A stretch of 64,000 nucleotides of DNA from Flabesymbios commensalis (lineage: Eukaryota > Annelida > Polychaeta > Terebellida > Flabelligeridae). Positions 55,767-64,000 of the stretch are shown here, piece after piece (position 1 is the stretch's first letter; each line of letters opens with the position of its first letter). The position numbers were made by a program, and so were the translations under genes. The notes beneath the pieces are model-generated. The model did not search any database and was not told the DNA's origin. It saw only the letters and a program-made list of their open reading frames with translations. The stretch is from contig OZ024912.1 in assembly GCA_964017125.1 (NCBI GenBank), forward strand, positions 63,264,579 through 63,328,578, given 5' to 3'.

Positions 55767-56658
55767 AATCATCACAGTGGTATCCATGCCATCAGTGGAA
55801 TGTCTCTCCTCTTCTGAAATAACCACTTCTCCACGCCTTGCAATAACGGCGTTGATGGGCGTAGTTATTTGTGCGGATCACTGATCGCTCAGTTATTTTA
55901 AAGAAATAACAGAATTTACAGAAGTAATTCAGAATGGTAAAAAAAATCAAAAAAATCGCGTTATTTCAACATTTCTCTTCGGACTGATAGCCTGAATTAT
56001 TGCTGTTATACATCACTTTATCAACGCAAGGAGTATAAAATGACACGTGCAAAGTTAAACATAATGAGTATTCTGGATGAGGCCATTACACATTTGAGGT
56101 ATTATGACTCCAGAGAAACACAATGTTCACAACGTTTTAAGGCATTTACTTCTCGAGAAATATTTTTGTACCTCAATCTAAACAAGACGGTTATATCTAT
56201 ATAACATCCTTGGTCTAAAGAAAGATCGTTTCGGAACATTTCAGAAGGCCCATTTTAAATTTTTTATTGTTATGTAGCTTACGGGAAATTAAATGATATA
56301 GGGCCTACCGTAATAAATTGATAAATATATGCACATTTTGCAACGTTTCCAAACGCATATACCAGTCAAGTGGGATGTGACTCCTGATCCTTATCCAGTA
56401 GCTGTAAGTGGCCGCATTGTCATAGTAGCCAGAAGGTGAGTGTAGGATATCTACTAAACATTCTGGATCACTGACAGGTCGTAAACGCCAATGGACACCG
56501 GACTGTTATCGGCGCTTATCGGCCGCTCGCCTGCCGCTATTTGATGTCCTGGCAATAGAGGCGAGGTCTGTATCTCTTCTCCCGCCAGAAGACACGGCAC
56601 CCTCTCTGCCCCAGGGCTCAACATCTCACACAACAGTATCGCACTTCTTGACCCATGT
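55767..56658. other. Unique sequence, GC-rich at its end
   Basis: 56440-56650 is GC-rich (GGACACCGGACTGTTATCGG). No coding product was recognised. Confidence 0.35.
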
Positions 56659-56766
56659 CCAGCAAACACAAAACATTTGTATAACATTTATACAATGTTG
56701 GACCAGCGTCGAAGACGTTGGGCCGATGTTGTATAAATGTTATACAGATGTTTTGTGTTTGCTAGG
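56659..56766. mobile_element. Hairpin B, subtype B1
   Basis: CCAGCAAACACAAAACATTT, then GTATAACATTTATACAATG; two or three mismatches between arms. It is separated from the next copy by 3 bases. Confidence 0.93.
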
Positions 56767-56769
56767 TAA

Positions 56770-56876
56770 CCCAGCAAACACGGGGCGGTGATAAAATGTT
56801 GATTTAATGCTGGACCAGCGTCGTAGACGATGGTCCAACATTAAATTAACATCAGATAATGATCAGAAGTTTACTG
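56770..56876. mobile_element. Hairpin B, adjacent to B1 copy
   Basis: CCCAGCAAACACGGGGCGG; arms TTGATTTAATGCTGGACC / GGTCCAACATTAAATTAA; centre CGTCGTAGACG. Its outer right arm has diverged. Confidence 0.85.
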
Positions 56877-57261
56877 TATGGCGAGATAATTAATTGCATT
56901 TGTCGATGATTCGTATCTATATGTTTTATGGAAGACGTCTGTTCGGCCTATATCACAATTCACAGAGAACCGATCTCAAAGGCGCAACAAATTCAACTTT
57001 AAGGTTGTTATTCAAGTCGATATAAAATAACGTTAGATATCTGTATATTGGTGGATCGTTTAATTTCTCTGGCATGGCATTTGCTAATGCATACAACTAA
57101 CTCGAATAGTATTAAAAAAAAATACAATTATACCTAGGCTACTCATCACTTAAATACATTTCAAAGCTGTACTATATTCCACTTTATTTCACCAGGACAA
57201 TATTCATACAGCGACCGTGTGTTTTTAGTTGATGAGAAAAAGCAGCAGAGACAAACAGTCA
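56877..57261. other. AT-rich sequence, no exon seen
   Basis: No repeat or exon was recognised. Confidence 0.4.
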
Positions 57262-57326
57262 CCTTGGTATTAAAAGGTCGTATATGCCACAAAGTGGCAT
57301 ATACGACCCTCTAAGACCAAGGTGTA
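57262..57326. repeat. Palindrome, ~28-bp arms
   Basis: CACCTTGGTATTAAAAGGTC, then GTATATGCCAC / GTGGCATATAC and its outer complement GACCAAGGTG. It is a single copy here. Confidence 0.75.
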
Positions 57327-58128
57327 GAGATATAGTGTTTTCGTAATACGGCACGGAAAGGAGAACGTCTAGTGAAGGGGGCGTAGCAGTTATTGGAGTC
57401 CAGATAAAGCGTCTATTATTGGGTGTCAGTCAACAAGCCGGGCCCAGATTGTAGCGGGATCTCGTAAATCTAGACAGGTCTGAGAGGTGGCTCTCTTCCC
57501 CGGATCCACAGCCATATCTGTGCAGCAGGCCACTGGTTTTCCACAACACATCCGCCACTGAGATGAAAGTAGCTCTCTCTACTGAAGATTTGAACCTCGC
57601 TTATTACAAATATATTCACTTATAACCTGTTAAAAAGGAACGGTCACCAGACAATAAAGATAGAATAATGACTTTGACGCCACATTGTTTACACATATCA
57701 AGGAAAAGATAATCTGATTCTATTTTCTTTGCACCTGAATTACGCCAGATGGTACGTCCAAGAACTTTATATAGATTCTTGGTACATCGTATGCGTGGGT
57801 TGTGGTATTTTTGGTGTGGTCGGGGTTGCATGAGTTTTATCCCTGGACTATTTTTTTATTGACATGTCCAGACAAGCCTATTTTTCACTTTAAGAAAAAG
57901 ATAATCACATCTTTTCATGAGAGATGATAAAGAAGATTTTTTGTCTCATGAATCGATAACAAAATGTTCACCTACAAAATGTCTTTGTCCCACATGTATC
58001 ATCTGGTTCGTCTCTCAGAGTTTAGTGCTCAGCTGTAAGGAAAGCGCATCCTGTCATAATAGCAGGGGGTTCTGTAGCACCCTCTGCTGTAACGGCAGGA
58101 TGGCGAAGCGGAATTTGAACGCAGATTT
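57327..58128. other. Unique sequence, no exon seen
   Basis: No repeat or exon was recognised. Confidence 0.4.
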
Positions 58129-58229
58129 CCCACAAACACTTCCCCAATGCTGTTTTAATGTTGGACCAGCGTCAAAGACGCTGGATCAACATTAAAACAA
58201 CATTGGTTCAATGGCTGTGTCCACAAATA
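58129..58229. mobile_element. Hairpin B
   Basis: Arms CCCCAATGCTGTTTTAATGT and TTGGACCAGCGTC, with complements around CAAAG; right terminus diverged (GCTGTGTCCAC). Confidence 0.85.
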
Positions 58230-59097
58230 TACCAGCACCACAGCCCATCTCGTTTCCGGAACACGGGCCGTCATCATCTGAAGTGACCGTGTATTTCTAC
58301 AGTTTGTTTTTACTTTCTCAGCTGTTGTTTTCTATTTTGCCACACTTTTTCTCGACCCATCATGTTTTGTGATCTGATAGGCACAAAGCGGGAGCGGTGC
58401 TAATGACAACACGTTTAGATCCAATCAACAATAGACGTTGTCATAACGTTGGCGGGTTGATTTTGGCAATTGACTGAAGGTCGGAATCAATATTGTGACC
58501 AGTCTCAAGTTCGATGGTTCGGCATGCAAGGGACATTGTTATAAGATATTTCAGTCAAATTTGAGACCTGCTCAAATTCGATGGTTTATTATACATCTAA
58601 TAGATGCCTTGATACAACACACCAATTTATAAAGATGTGGACCATATTTAGATAGTTTTTATGCTCGTCAGTAACAATAAATTAATGCTTCAACAAAGTT
58701 CTTGCTTCAACCAAGAACAAAAGTTGTTGCTTCAACCATCACCATCCTCGAGTCTCTGGTTCGTTTTTCGCAAGCCCGCCCATGCATGGTCGTCTCACAA
58801 AATAACCCGAGATAACATATTGCACACGTGCATGTATTACAATTAACAATGACAAATATCAGCCAGTGAATGACTGATTTTTTGCACTCGCTGTGATACT
58901 GCAGTTTTTTTATCGAGTACCACGCTATATTTCATCGATATCACAAAGCTAGTTCTAGTAATAAGTGTCGGCATTGTGAAAAACCTATTGACAGACTGTG
59001 GTGAAGTGAGCCCTCAACCCACTACACTGGCGTGAATTGCCAGCTCTGAGGAGAGCGCTTTAATCCCCATCTGTGTATACTCATTAACACTTTAAGC
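58230..59097. other. Unique sequence, no exon seen
   Basis: CAAATTTGAGACCTGCTC / AGTCTCAAGTTCGATGG form a weak local repeat at 58500-58590. No gene. Confidence 0.4.
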
Positions 59098-59306
59098 GCG
59101 AGGACCGTTTATATACGTATGAATCTGACGTCTGTAGACGTCAGATTCTGACGTATAAAAACGGTCCCCGCACTGAAAGAATTAAAATATTTCTAGTGGT
59201 CGTAGAGATATTCAAATGAAGCGGAAAGAGCTGACGTTTATAATGATTTCAAAGTGAAAAAAGTCATTTAGTCTCCATGGTATATACAAAAATATCTCAG
59301 CTTTGT
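59098..59306 (-). mobile_element. Family A element
   Basis: TTAA at 59094-59097. Starts CACTTTAAGCGCGAGGACCG. The central stem ATACGTATGAATCTGACGTC and its complement is nearly perfect. The far end is decayed. Confidence 0.85.
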
Positions 59307-59356
59307 TACTGAAATATTTTCAGTGAGTGCTGGCTTACACTGTAGAGGAAGTATTT

Positions 59357-59411
59357 TCCTTTCAATTGAAGCTGGAATTGCGTTATCAACTCCAAGTTCA
59401 AATGAAAGAAG
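59357..59411. repeat. Family C-type stem-loop, decayed
   Basis: CAATTGAAGCTGGAATTGC and CAACTCCAAGTTCAAATG pair imperfectly. Confidence 0.5.
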
Positions 59412-60284
59412 TGGGTTAAATTAAATAATTCAGATTGTGTTTGACACATCTGCTTAATATAATGCATGTCAGACGTGCATGTATATTATGTACTGTAGTG
59501 GGAGGGGGGGGGGGATTCATATCGAAAGCAGCAAGTACCACGGACGGACAGATCTGCTTGGACAGACGTAAAATACTTTTTTAGTTTGAGAACTGAGTGA
59601 GAACACGAGAGCTATGCACTTATTTAAAAGTGGTCGTCGTGGCAACTGTCTGGATAACGACCGGTGCGAGGTGAAGGGTGGCGGCCATCTTGAGTACCTG
59701 GCGCATGCGATAGACATCAATAAAGCAGAGTCAGGAGTCGATGGATTACTAGAACTCTGACATCAGTGACAAGGAGTAAAAAACAGCCGCCTTTGACGAG
59801 TGGCCCTGGCTCCAACCACAAAGAGCCCCTTCATAAGCCGCCGCATATAGAGCGTCTTCAAGAGGGGTGTCCACCCCTTCTCATGTAGTATCCACTTCGC
59901 AGCAAGAGTCTAAATTGTATGTCATTTCTATCATTTACAAGTTGAACGTGCGGCTCGATACAAGAACATAAAAGTAAAAATAATTACAGCATGAGGCAAA
60001 ATTGAATACACAAATTATTTTGGGCGACACTAGTTTGAACCATGTAGTTTGTACAGTGCAGGACCTAGTATTGCATCTTGTATGACACCAACGACACCAT
60101 GACAGACTGTCATTCAACACTTAAACAAACGGCCTCTGTCGGAGCAATGATGTTACATAATCTCCTTGGTGGGAATTATATAAATAAGGCCGACTATCCT
60201 GTTAGCATGTATATCTATCCGCAGGTGGCATCCCTACACAATCGTATTCCAGATAACTCTCGTCTCCAAGTGTCATAACACCAT
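59412..60284. other. Unique sequence with a G9 run and YY1-like motif
   Basis: GGTGGCGGCCATCTTGAG at about 59678 matches the YY1 consensus. No exon was recognised. Confidence 0.35.
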
Positions 60285-60392
60285 CCAGCAAACACAAAAC
60301 ATTTGTATAACATTTGTACAACGTCGGCCCAACGTCTTCGACGTTGATCCGAAATTGTACAAATGCTATACAAATGTTTCGTGTTTGCTGGG
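60285..60392. mobile_element. Hairpin B, subtype B1, with AT flanks
   Basis: CCAGCAAACACAAAACATTT and GTATAACATTTGTACAACGT with complements; centre CGTCTTCGACG. AT flanks both sides. Confidence 0.92.
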
Positions 60393-60495
60393 ATAGGGTA
60401 GTTCTATATAACCTCCATTATCCAAACAAGGAAAATAGACTGAGTCTCATTCTATTTTCCTTGATCCAAGCATCCCTATAGATTCCTTGACCCGA

Positions 60496-60596
60496 GGAAA
60501 CACAATACGTTGATCAGTGGTTGTGAGGCCTCCGTCTGCGACGTTGCCCCAGCATTAAACCAGCAGTGGTTCAACATCTCATGTTTACTAGTTTTC
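60496..60596. mobile_element. Hairpin B, decayed arms
   Basis: GAGGAAACACAATACGTTGA to TTCAACATCTCATGTTTACT; centre CCGTCTGCGACG. Confidence 0.65.
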
Positions 60597-60618
60597 TATC
60601 AAAAACATTGACAATTTT

Positions 60619-60682
60619 TCACCCACTTGAAGGTGTTGATCGCGGTAGCGAGACACAACTTCAAGTGGGTGAAAATTTAAAT
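60619..60682. repeat. Family C-type stem-loop
   Basis: TTTTTCACCCACTTGAAGGT pairs with AACTTCAAGTGGGTGAAAA; loop TGATCGCGGTAGCGAGAC. Confidence 0.75.
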
Positions 60683-60757
60683 ATGTAGACCTACATATTC
60701 CGTTGACTGATAAATGAATATGAATGGATGAATAAATGAATTAATCCTCACGTATAT

Positions 60758-60831
60758 CCCAGGAAACACAAAACATGTAGCTAACATTTGCATAATATTG
60801 GACCAACGTCGAAGCCTGCTGGATCCTGTTT
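60758..60831. mobile_element. Hairpin B1, left arm only
   Basis: CCCAGGAAACACAAAACATG and TAACATTTGCATAATATTGG, then CGTCGAAG. Confidence 0.7.
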
Positions 60832-61679
60832 GTAGAGTTTTGAAAACATGATTTTATAAGAAGAACAGGTAATGAACTTGACTGTCTTGTGTTCCACATG
60901 ATACGTTTAAATGTAATTACAAACTTTTACTGTAAATCAACGTCCACTGAATGAATCGCATAATATAAAAGTAGGGGGCCTATACAACAAATTCTTTTTT
61001 TTTTTTTGCTTAGTGATACAGTGATGTTGATCTGTCTGTTGTGAATAAAGTGATAAATGCACTCCAGAAAAATAAGCGATTCCGACAAAGACCCATGCAA
61101 AGATAATACGATAAGTGATTAGCCGCTGTAGTAAATGAGTGTTAAAATGTTGACATATGAGGATCAGTAACATGTACACCCCCCCCCCCTTCAAGAAGCG
61201 AAGCACTTATGAATAGGGCCTACTTGGCGAGGCTTCACTCACACCAGCAAGTTCCCTTTGAAATCCCACACGTATACCACCCCCTCCCCGTGCATCTGCA
61301 TCAATTCAGAGTTTGATGCGGTGGCAATTACTCTAACTTAAGAGGTTTCGAATTAGCAAATATGCTAAGTATATTTTTACACAACATACGAAGGATATTG
61401 AGTGCACTATATATTAAACTGCAATGAATTTGCCTATTTTTAATGTACTGACTTGATAGACTCTGACCTACAGTGCTGATGACAAGCATTCTCTGTTTGA
61501 TGGAATATTGAGTATTGGATTTCATTTTTGACATATAATTCAATTAATTAAATTGCAATTTAGTTTGCTGAACAAATTGCGACCTCTGAGATTCTATCGT
61601 TTTTAAATTGTATTCGACGTCAGAATTAATGACATTTGAAGTGGAACTACAATATGAATAATCAATATTGCCATACAGA
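60832..61679. other. AT-rich sequence, no exon seen
   Basis: T11 and C10 runs lie near 61000 and 61180. No gene. Confidence 0.4.
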
Positions 61680-61870
61680 GGAACATTAAATACGGTCTTT
61701 ATTTATACAGTCTTTGTTTGTTGGCCTCGCAGCAATGCAAAAGATTTGTGGGCCCTAATTAGAAGAAATTCATTGGGTTAATTAAAAAATAAAAGTTCAT
61801 TAGCCACCCTCTGTGTCAAGGCCTATGCTTGTGCAAAATATTAAGTTTATCTATCAATTTCCAGGTGTCC
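61680..61870. promoter_or_regulatory. Candidate homeodomain/POU enhancer, unconfirmed
   Basis: Non-repeat sequence packing CAATGCAAAAG (POU octamer half), GGGCCCTAATTAGAAG and GGTTAATTAAAAAATAAAAG (homeodomain TAAT cores) within about 80 bases, about 13 kb upstream of the NK7 exon on its strand. The motif density is seen; function is inferred. Confidence 0.3.
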
Positions 61871-62458
61871 TGCATAATCATGACATACACACATATTCCA
61901 TTATTGTAGTATAATAGAAAGCTAATAAGTCACAAATTCGGGGTCAATTGCCGTTCTAGAATAAAATAATGTTGTCGTCACAGGGTGGTGATAATGTGTG
62001 AGCAGAAGCTGAGCTTCCTTTCAGTAAGTATCAGATAATTGAAATCAATAATTTCAAAATTATGATAAGTAAATTCCCAAATAGCATGTATTAATATCTG
62101 AGTCATCGGTTCTTTAATATACCATTCCTTGGACATTCGGTAAGTGAGCAACTCATTTTAGTGTCTGCTGCTCTGGTACTAGAGGGTTTGTTGGAACACC
62201 TGGCACTCTTGACGCTATTACACCTCGTGGAAACGGTCACTTGGAAGTCAATGGGGCGCACTGCCATTCACTCAGGATGATGGTGTATGTCCATTAGGCC
62301 AACAACTGCCTTGACTAGGCCTATCACGAGGACACTACCGGAAAAAAGAGAGGGCGACACATTGTCGGGTCGACGCCACGAATGCTGGCAGATATTGAGC
62401 CAACGCTTGACTATCTTACCAGAATTGGGTGGAGACGACAGCTGGAATGCATGCAGTT
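61871..62458. other. Unique sequence, no exon seen
   Basis: No repeat or exon was recognised. Confidence 0.4.
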
Positions 62459-62534
62459 CCAGCAAACACAAAACATTTGGATAACATTTGTACAATGTTG
62501 TAAAAATGTTATACAAATGTTTATGTTTGCTGGG
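62459..62534. mobile_element. Hairpin B1, centre deleted (76 bp)
   Basis: CCAGCAAACACAAAACATTT, GGATAACATTTGTACAATG, then directly GTTATACAAATG and TTTGCTGGG. The CGTCGAAGACG centre is gone. Confidence 0.88.
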
Positions 62535-63105
62535 ACAAGTCGATCAGCATGGGGTAAGTCGATCAGCATTATTATTATCACTCACATGACCGGTGGTCAT
62601 CAAAATACAACACGTTGGCCCACTGTGGGTTTACGGTTGGGCCTGCGTCGCAAGCCTACATTGGGTCATACCTCGTCTTTCAAGCCTGTTTCTCACATTG
62701 TGTTAAAATGATGGGAACAACATTCAGGTTCTTATTTCAGAATAAACCAGTAGCGATGACTGAAACTACTACAATATAATTGAGATATAAGACACATAGT
62801 TGAAATTCTCGTTTCTTGAAATCGTTAACCTATTGATGACAATTTTTTCAATCATTTAAAACTACTTTTTCACATTAAAATTTTAACCTAAAGCTATGAA
62901 ATGTGCAAGTAAAAATTCAAAAAAAAATAACAAATTTATTTATTTACAAATAGCTTTAAGCGTAATGTTTTTAGTCATTTGAAGTTGACAAAAATTATTT
63001 CCTCAGAAATTCATTCTAAAATGAACAATATTCTCAGATGTTATCCCAGTGTTGCGCCAATGTTGGAAGATCCAAGCGAACACGATGCGACGAAGGCCCA
63101 ACATT
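62535..63105. other. AT-rich sequence with two decayed hairpin B remnants
   Basis: Remnants at 62607-62685 (ACGTTGGCCCACTGTGGG) and 63043-63105 (AAGCGAACACGATGCG). No exon. Confidence 0.4.
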
Positions 63106-63310
63106 AACACGCACTGAGAGAATTAAAATATTTCTAATGGCCGTAGACCCATAACATAAATTCAAAAGAAGCGGAATGAGCTAACCAAGAGGTTAAAAAG
63201 ACTATTAACCTCATTATGCTAACTAAACATCTACGATGATTTCAAATTGAAACAAAACGTTGTTCTCCATGGTTTATACCGATTACGTAAATATTTCAGA
63301 GTTGTAAGGG
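63106..63310 (-). mobile_element. Family A element, hairpin end missing
   Basis: CGCACTGAGAGAATTAAAAT to TCTCCATGGTTTATACCG and GTTGTAAGGG, then TTAA (63311-63314). Carries a ~40-base internal insertion around 63190-63225. Confidence 0.8.
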
Positions 63311-63339
63311 TTAATAACACAGAAGCAAATAAAAGAAGA

Positions 63340-63633
63340 AAAAACCCTTGGTCTCCATGGTATCTAAATAAAATATTTCAGCGCTTTAAACCTTTAACCG
63401 CCGGTGCCGCATATATTCGGGTTTTTATATTTTATTAGCACAATAAGAAAAACTTTTTAAACATGTTAAAGATAAAATGTGACATCAACCAGCAAAATTT
63501 GAAAAGAGTTGACCTTCATTGTGTCAAATCTGAACAATTTTCACTCACTTGAAGTTGTGGATCGCGTCAGCGAGACACAACTTCAAGAGGGTGAAAATTC
63601 AAATTGTATAATTTGGCGGTTAAAGGGTTAGGG
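63340..63633 (-). mobile_element. Second family A end, split by family C
   Basis: CCCTTGGTCTCCATGG to CAGCGCTTTAA at 63347-63389, then family C, then the last bases of A (TTAGGG). Confidence 0.78.
63390..63627 (+). mobile_element. Family C element nested in family A
   Basis: ACCTTTAACCGCC to GGCGGTTAAAGGG, inserted at TTAA (63386-63389) with TTA(G) on the right. The target is the same internal TTAA of A as at 14798. Confidence 0.88.
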
Positions 63634-63683
63634 TTAGCCACACATTGTTTCTGCGCCTCATGGTTGCCGGGATGCGACCTGAG

Positions 63684-63870
63684 CAGAACATTGGGTTCTT
63701 TGTGCGCTGATAGCCAACAGTGACGTTTATGTGCTGACGTAATTACTACTCTGAGGGGTTTCCCCGCGGGATGCCCCTGTGACGTCACTACTAGCCACAC
63801 GATGCAGGGAGAGCCATTTTATTATAGACGCCGGTCATCTGATAGTGTTATTTTAACAAGATAATCCACA
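63684..63870 (-). repeat. Dispersed repeat O, copy 2
   Basis: Inverted relative to 26772-26975: GGGTTCTTTGTGCGCTGATA, GGGGTTTCCCCGCGGGATGC and TTATTATAGACGCCGGTCAT. Confidence 0.8.
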
Positions 63871-63895
63871 GGTTACTCTTTAGTAGTCTGCGGCA

Positions 63896-64000
63896 CCCAG
63901 TAAGCACACAACATTTGTATAACATTTGTACAGCGTTGGACCAACGTCGAAGACATTGGGACGGCGTTGTACAAATGTTATACAAATGTTTTATTTTTGC
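63896..64000. mobile_element. Hairpin B1, cut by the window end
   Basis: CCCAGTAAGCACACAACATT; GTATAACATTTGTACAGCG with its complement; centre ACGTCGAAGACAT. Confidence 0.9.

Noticed and set aside
1-64000. LTR retroelements, Polintons or other capsid-bearing elements
   Set aside because: I found no paired long terminal repeats and no matching protein signatures; the only reverse transcriptase traces are LINE-type.

Overview
The window is eukaryotic nuclear DNA from a non-vertebrate animal. It has one intron-split homeobox exon, dimeric tRNA-derived SINEs, LINE 3' ends, many short terminal-inverted-repeat elements and almost no coding sequence. The exon (47794-48585, minus strand) matches the NK7 class of NK-like homeobox genes from memory. 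As far as I know that class is kept in amphioxus and many protostomes and lost in vertebrates, so an invertebrate bilaterian is likely. The species cannot be named from the sequence.

Layout. 1-9.9 kb is AT-rich, with a 22-bp minisatellite (1231-2149), a palindromic element, an (ACTC)n tract grown next to a short repeat, a tandem array of tRNA-like 5' halves, and a simple tandem array. 11-16 kb holds nested TTAA-flanked short elements (families A and C). 18-21.3 kb carries two LINE fragments and a complete dimeric SINE. 21.6-26.7 kb mixes SINEs with hairpin element B. 27.6-29.6 kb is a repeat split by a 1.6-kb inverted-repeat transposon flanked by CCGG. 29.8-30.6 kb and 37.1-38.05 kb are tandem arrays. 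39.5-42.2 kb is a recent tandem duplication of about 1 kb ending in a LINE tail; one copy has gained a SINE. 43-64 kb surrounds the NK7 exon and is crowded with copies of hairpin B and family A.

No operons or interacting gene sets occur here. The window is the 3' end, intron and flank of one developmental regulator in a field of non-autonomous repeats. Several GC-rich or motif-rich non-repeat blocks (about 16.7, 20.4, 24.0, 34.3, 52.7 and 61.7 kb) are candidates for conserved regulatory DNA, but only comparison with related genomes could show this.

The most unusual signals are four. (1) About 30 copies of a roughly 105-bp hairpin element occur; in several of them the two arms match each other better than they match other copies, including one perfect 64-nt palindrome. 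(2) Three separate insertions of TTAA-targeting elements lie in the same internal TTAA at the end of family A. (3) The dimeric SINE family has two alternative leading tRNA-like heads. (4) A 1.6-kb inverted-repeat transposon, possibly Ginger-like, carries a minisatellite core. I saw no LTR element, Polinton, CRISPR array, rRNA or intact tRNA gene.
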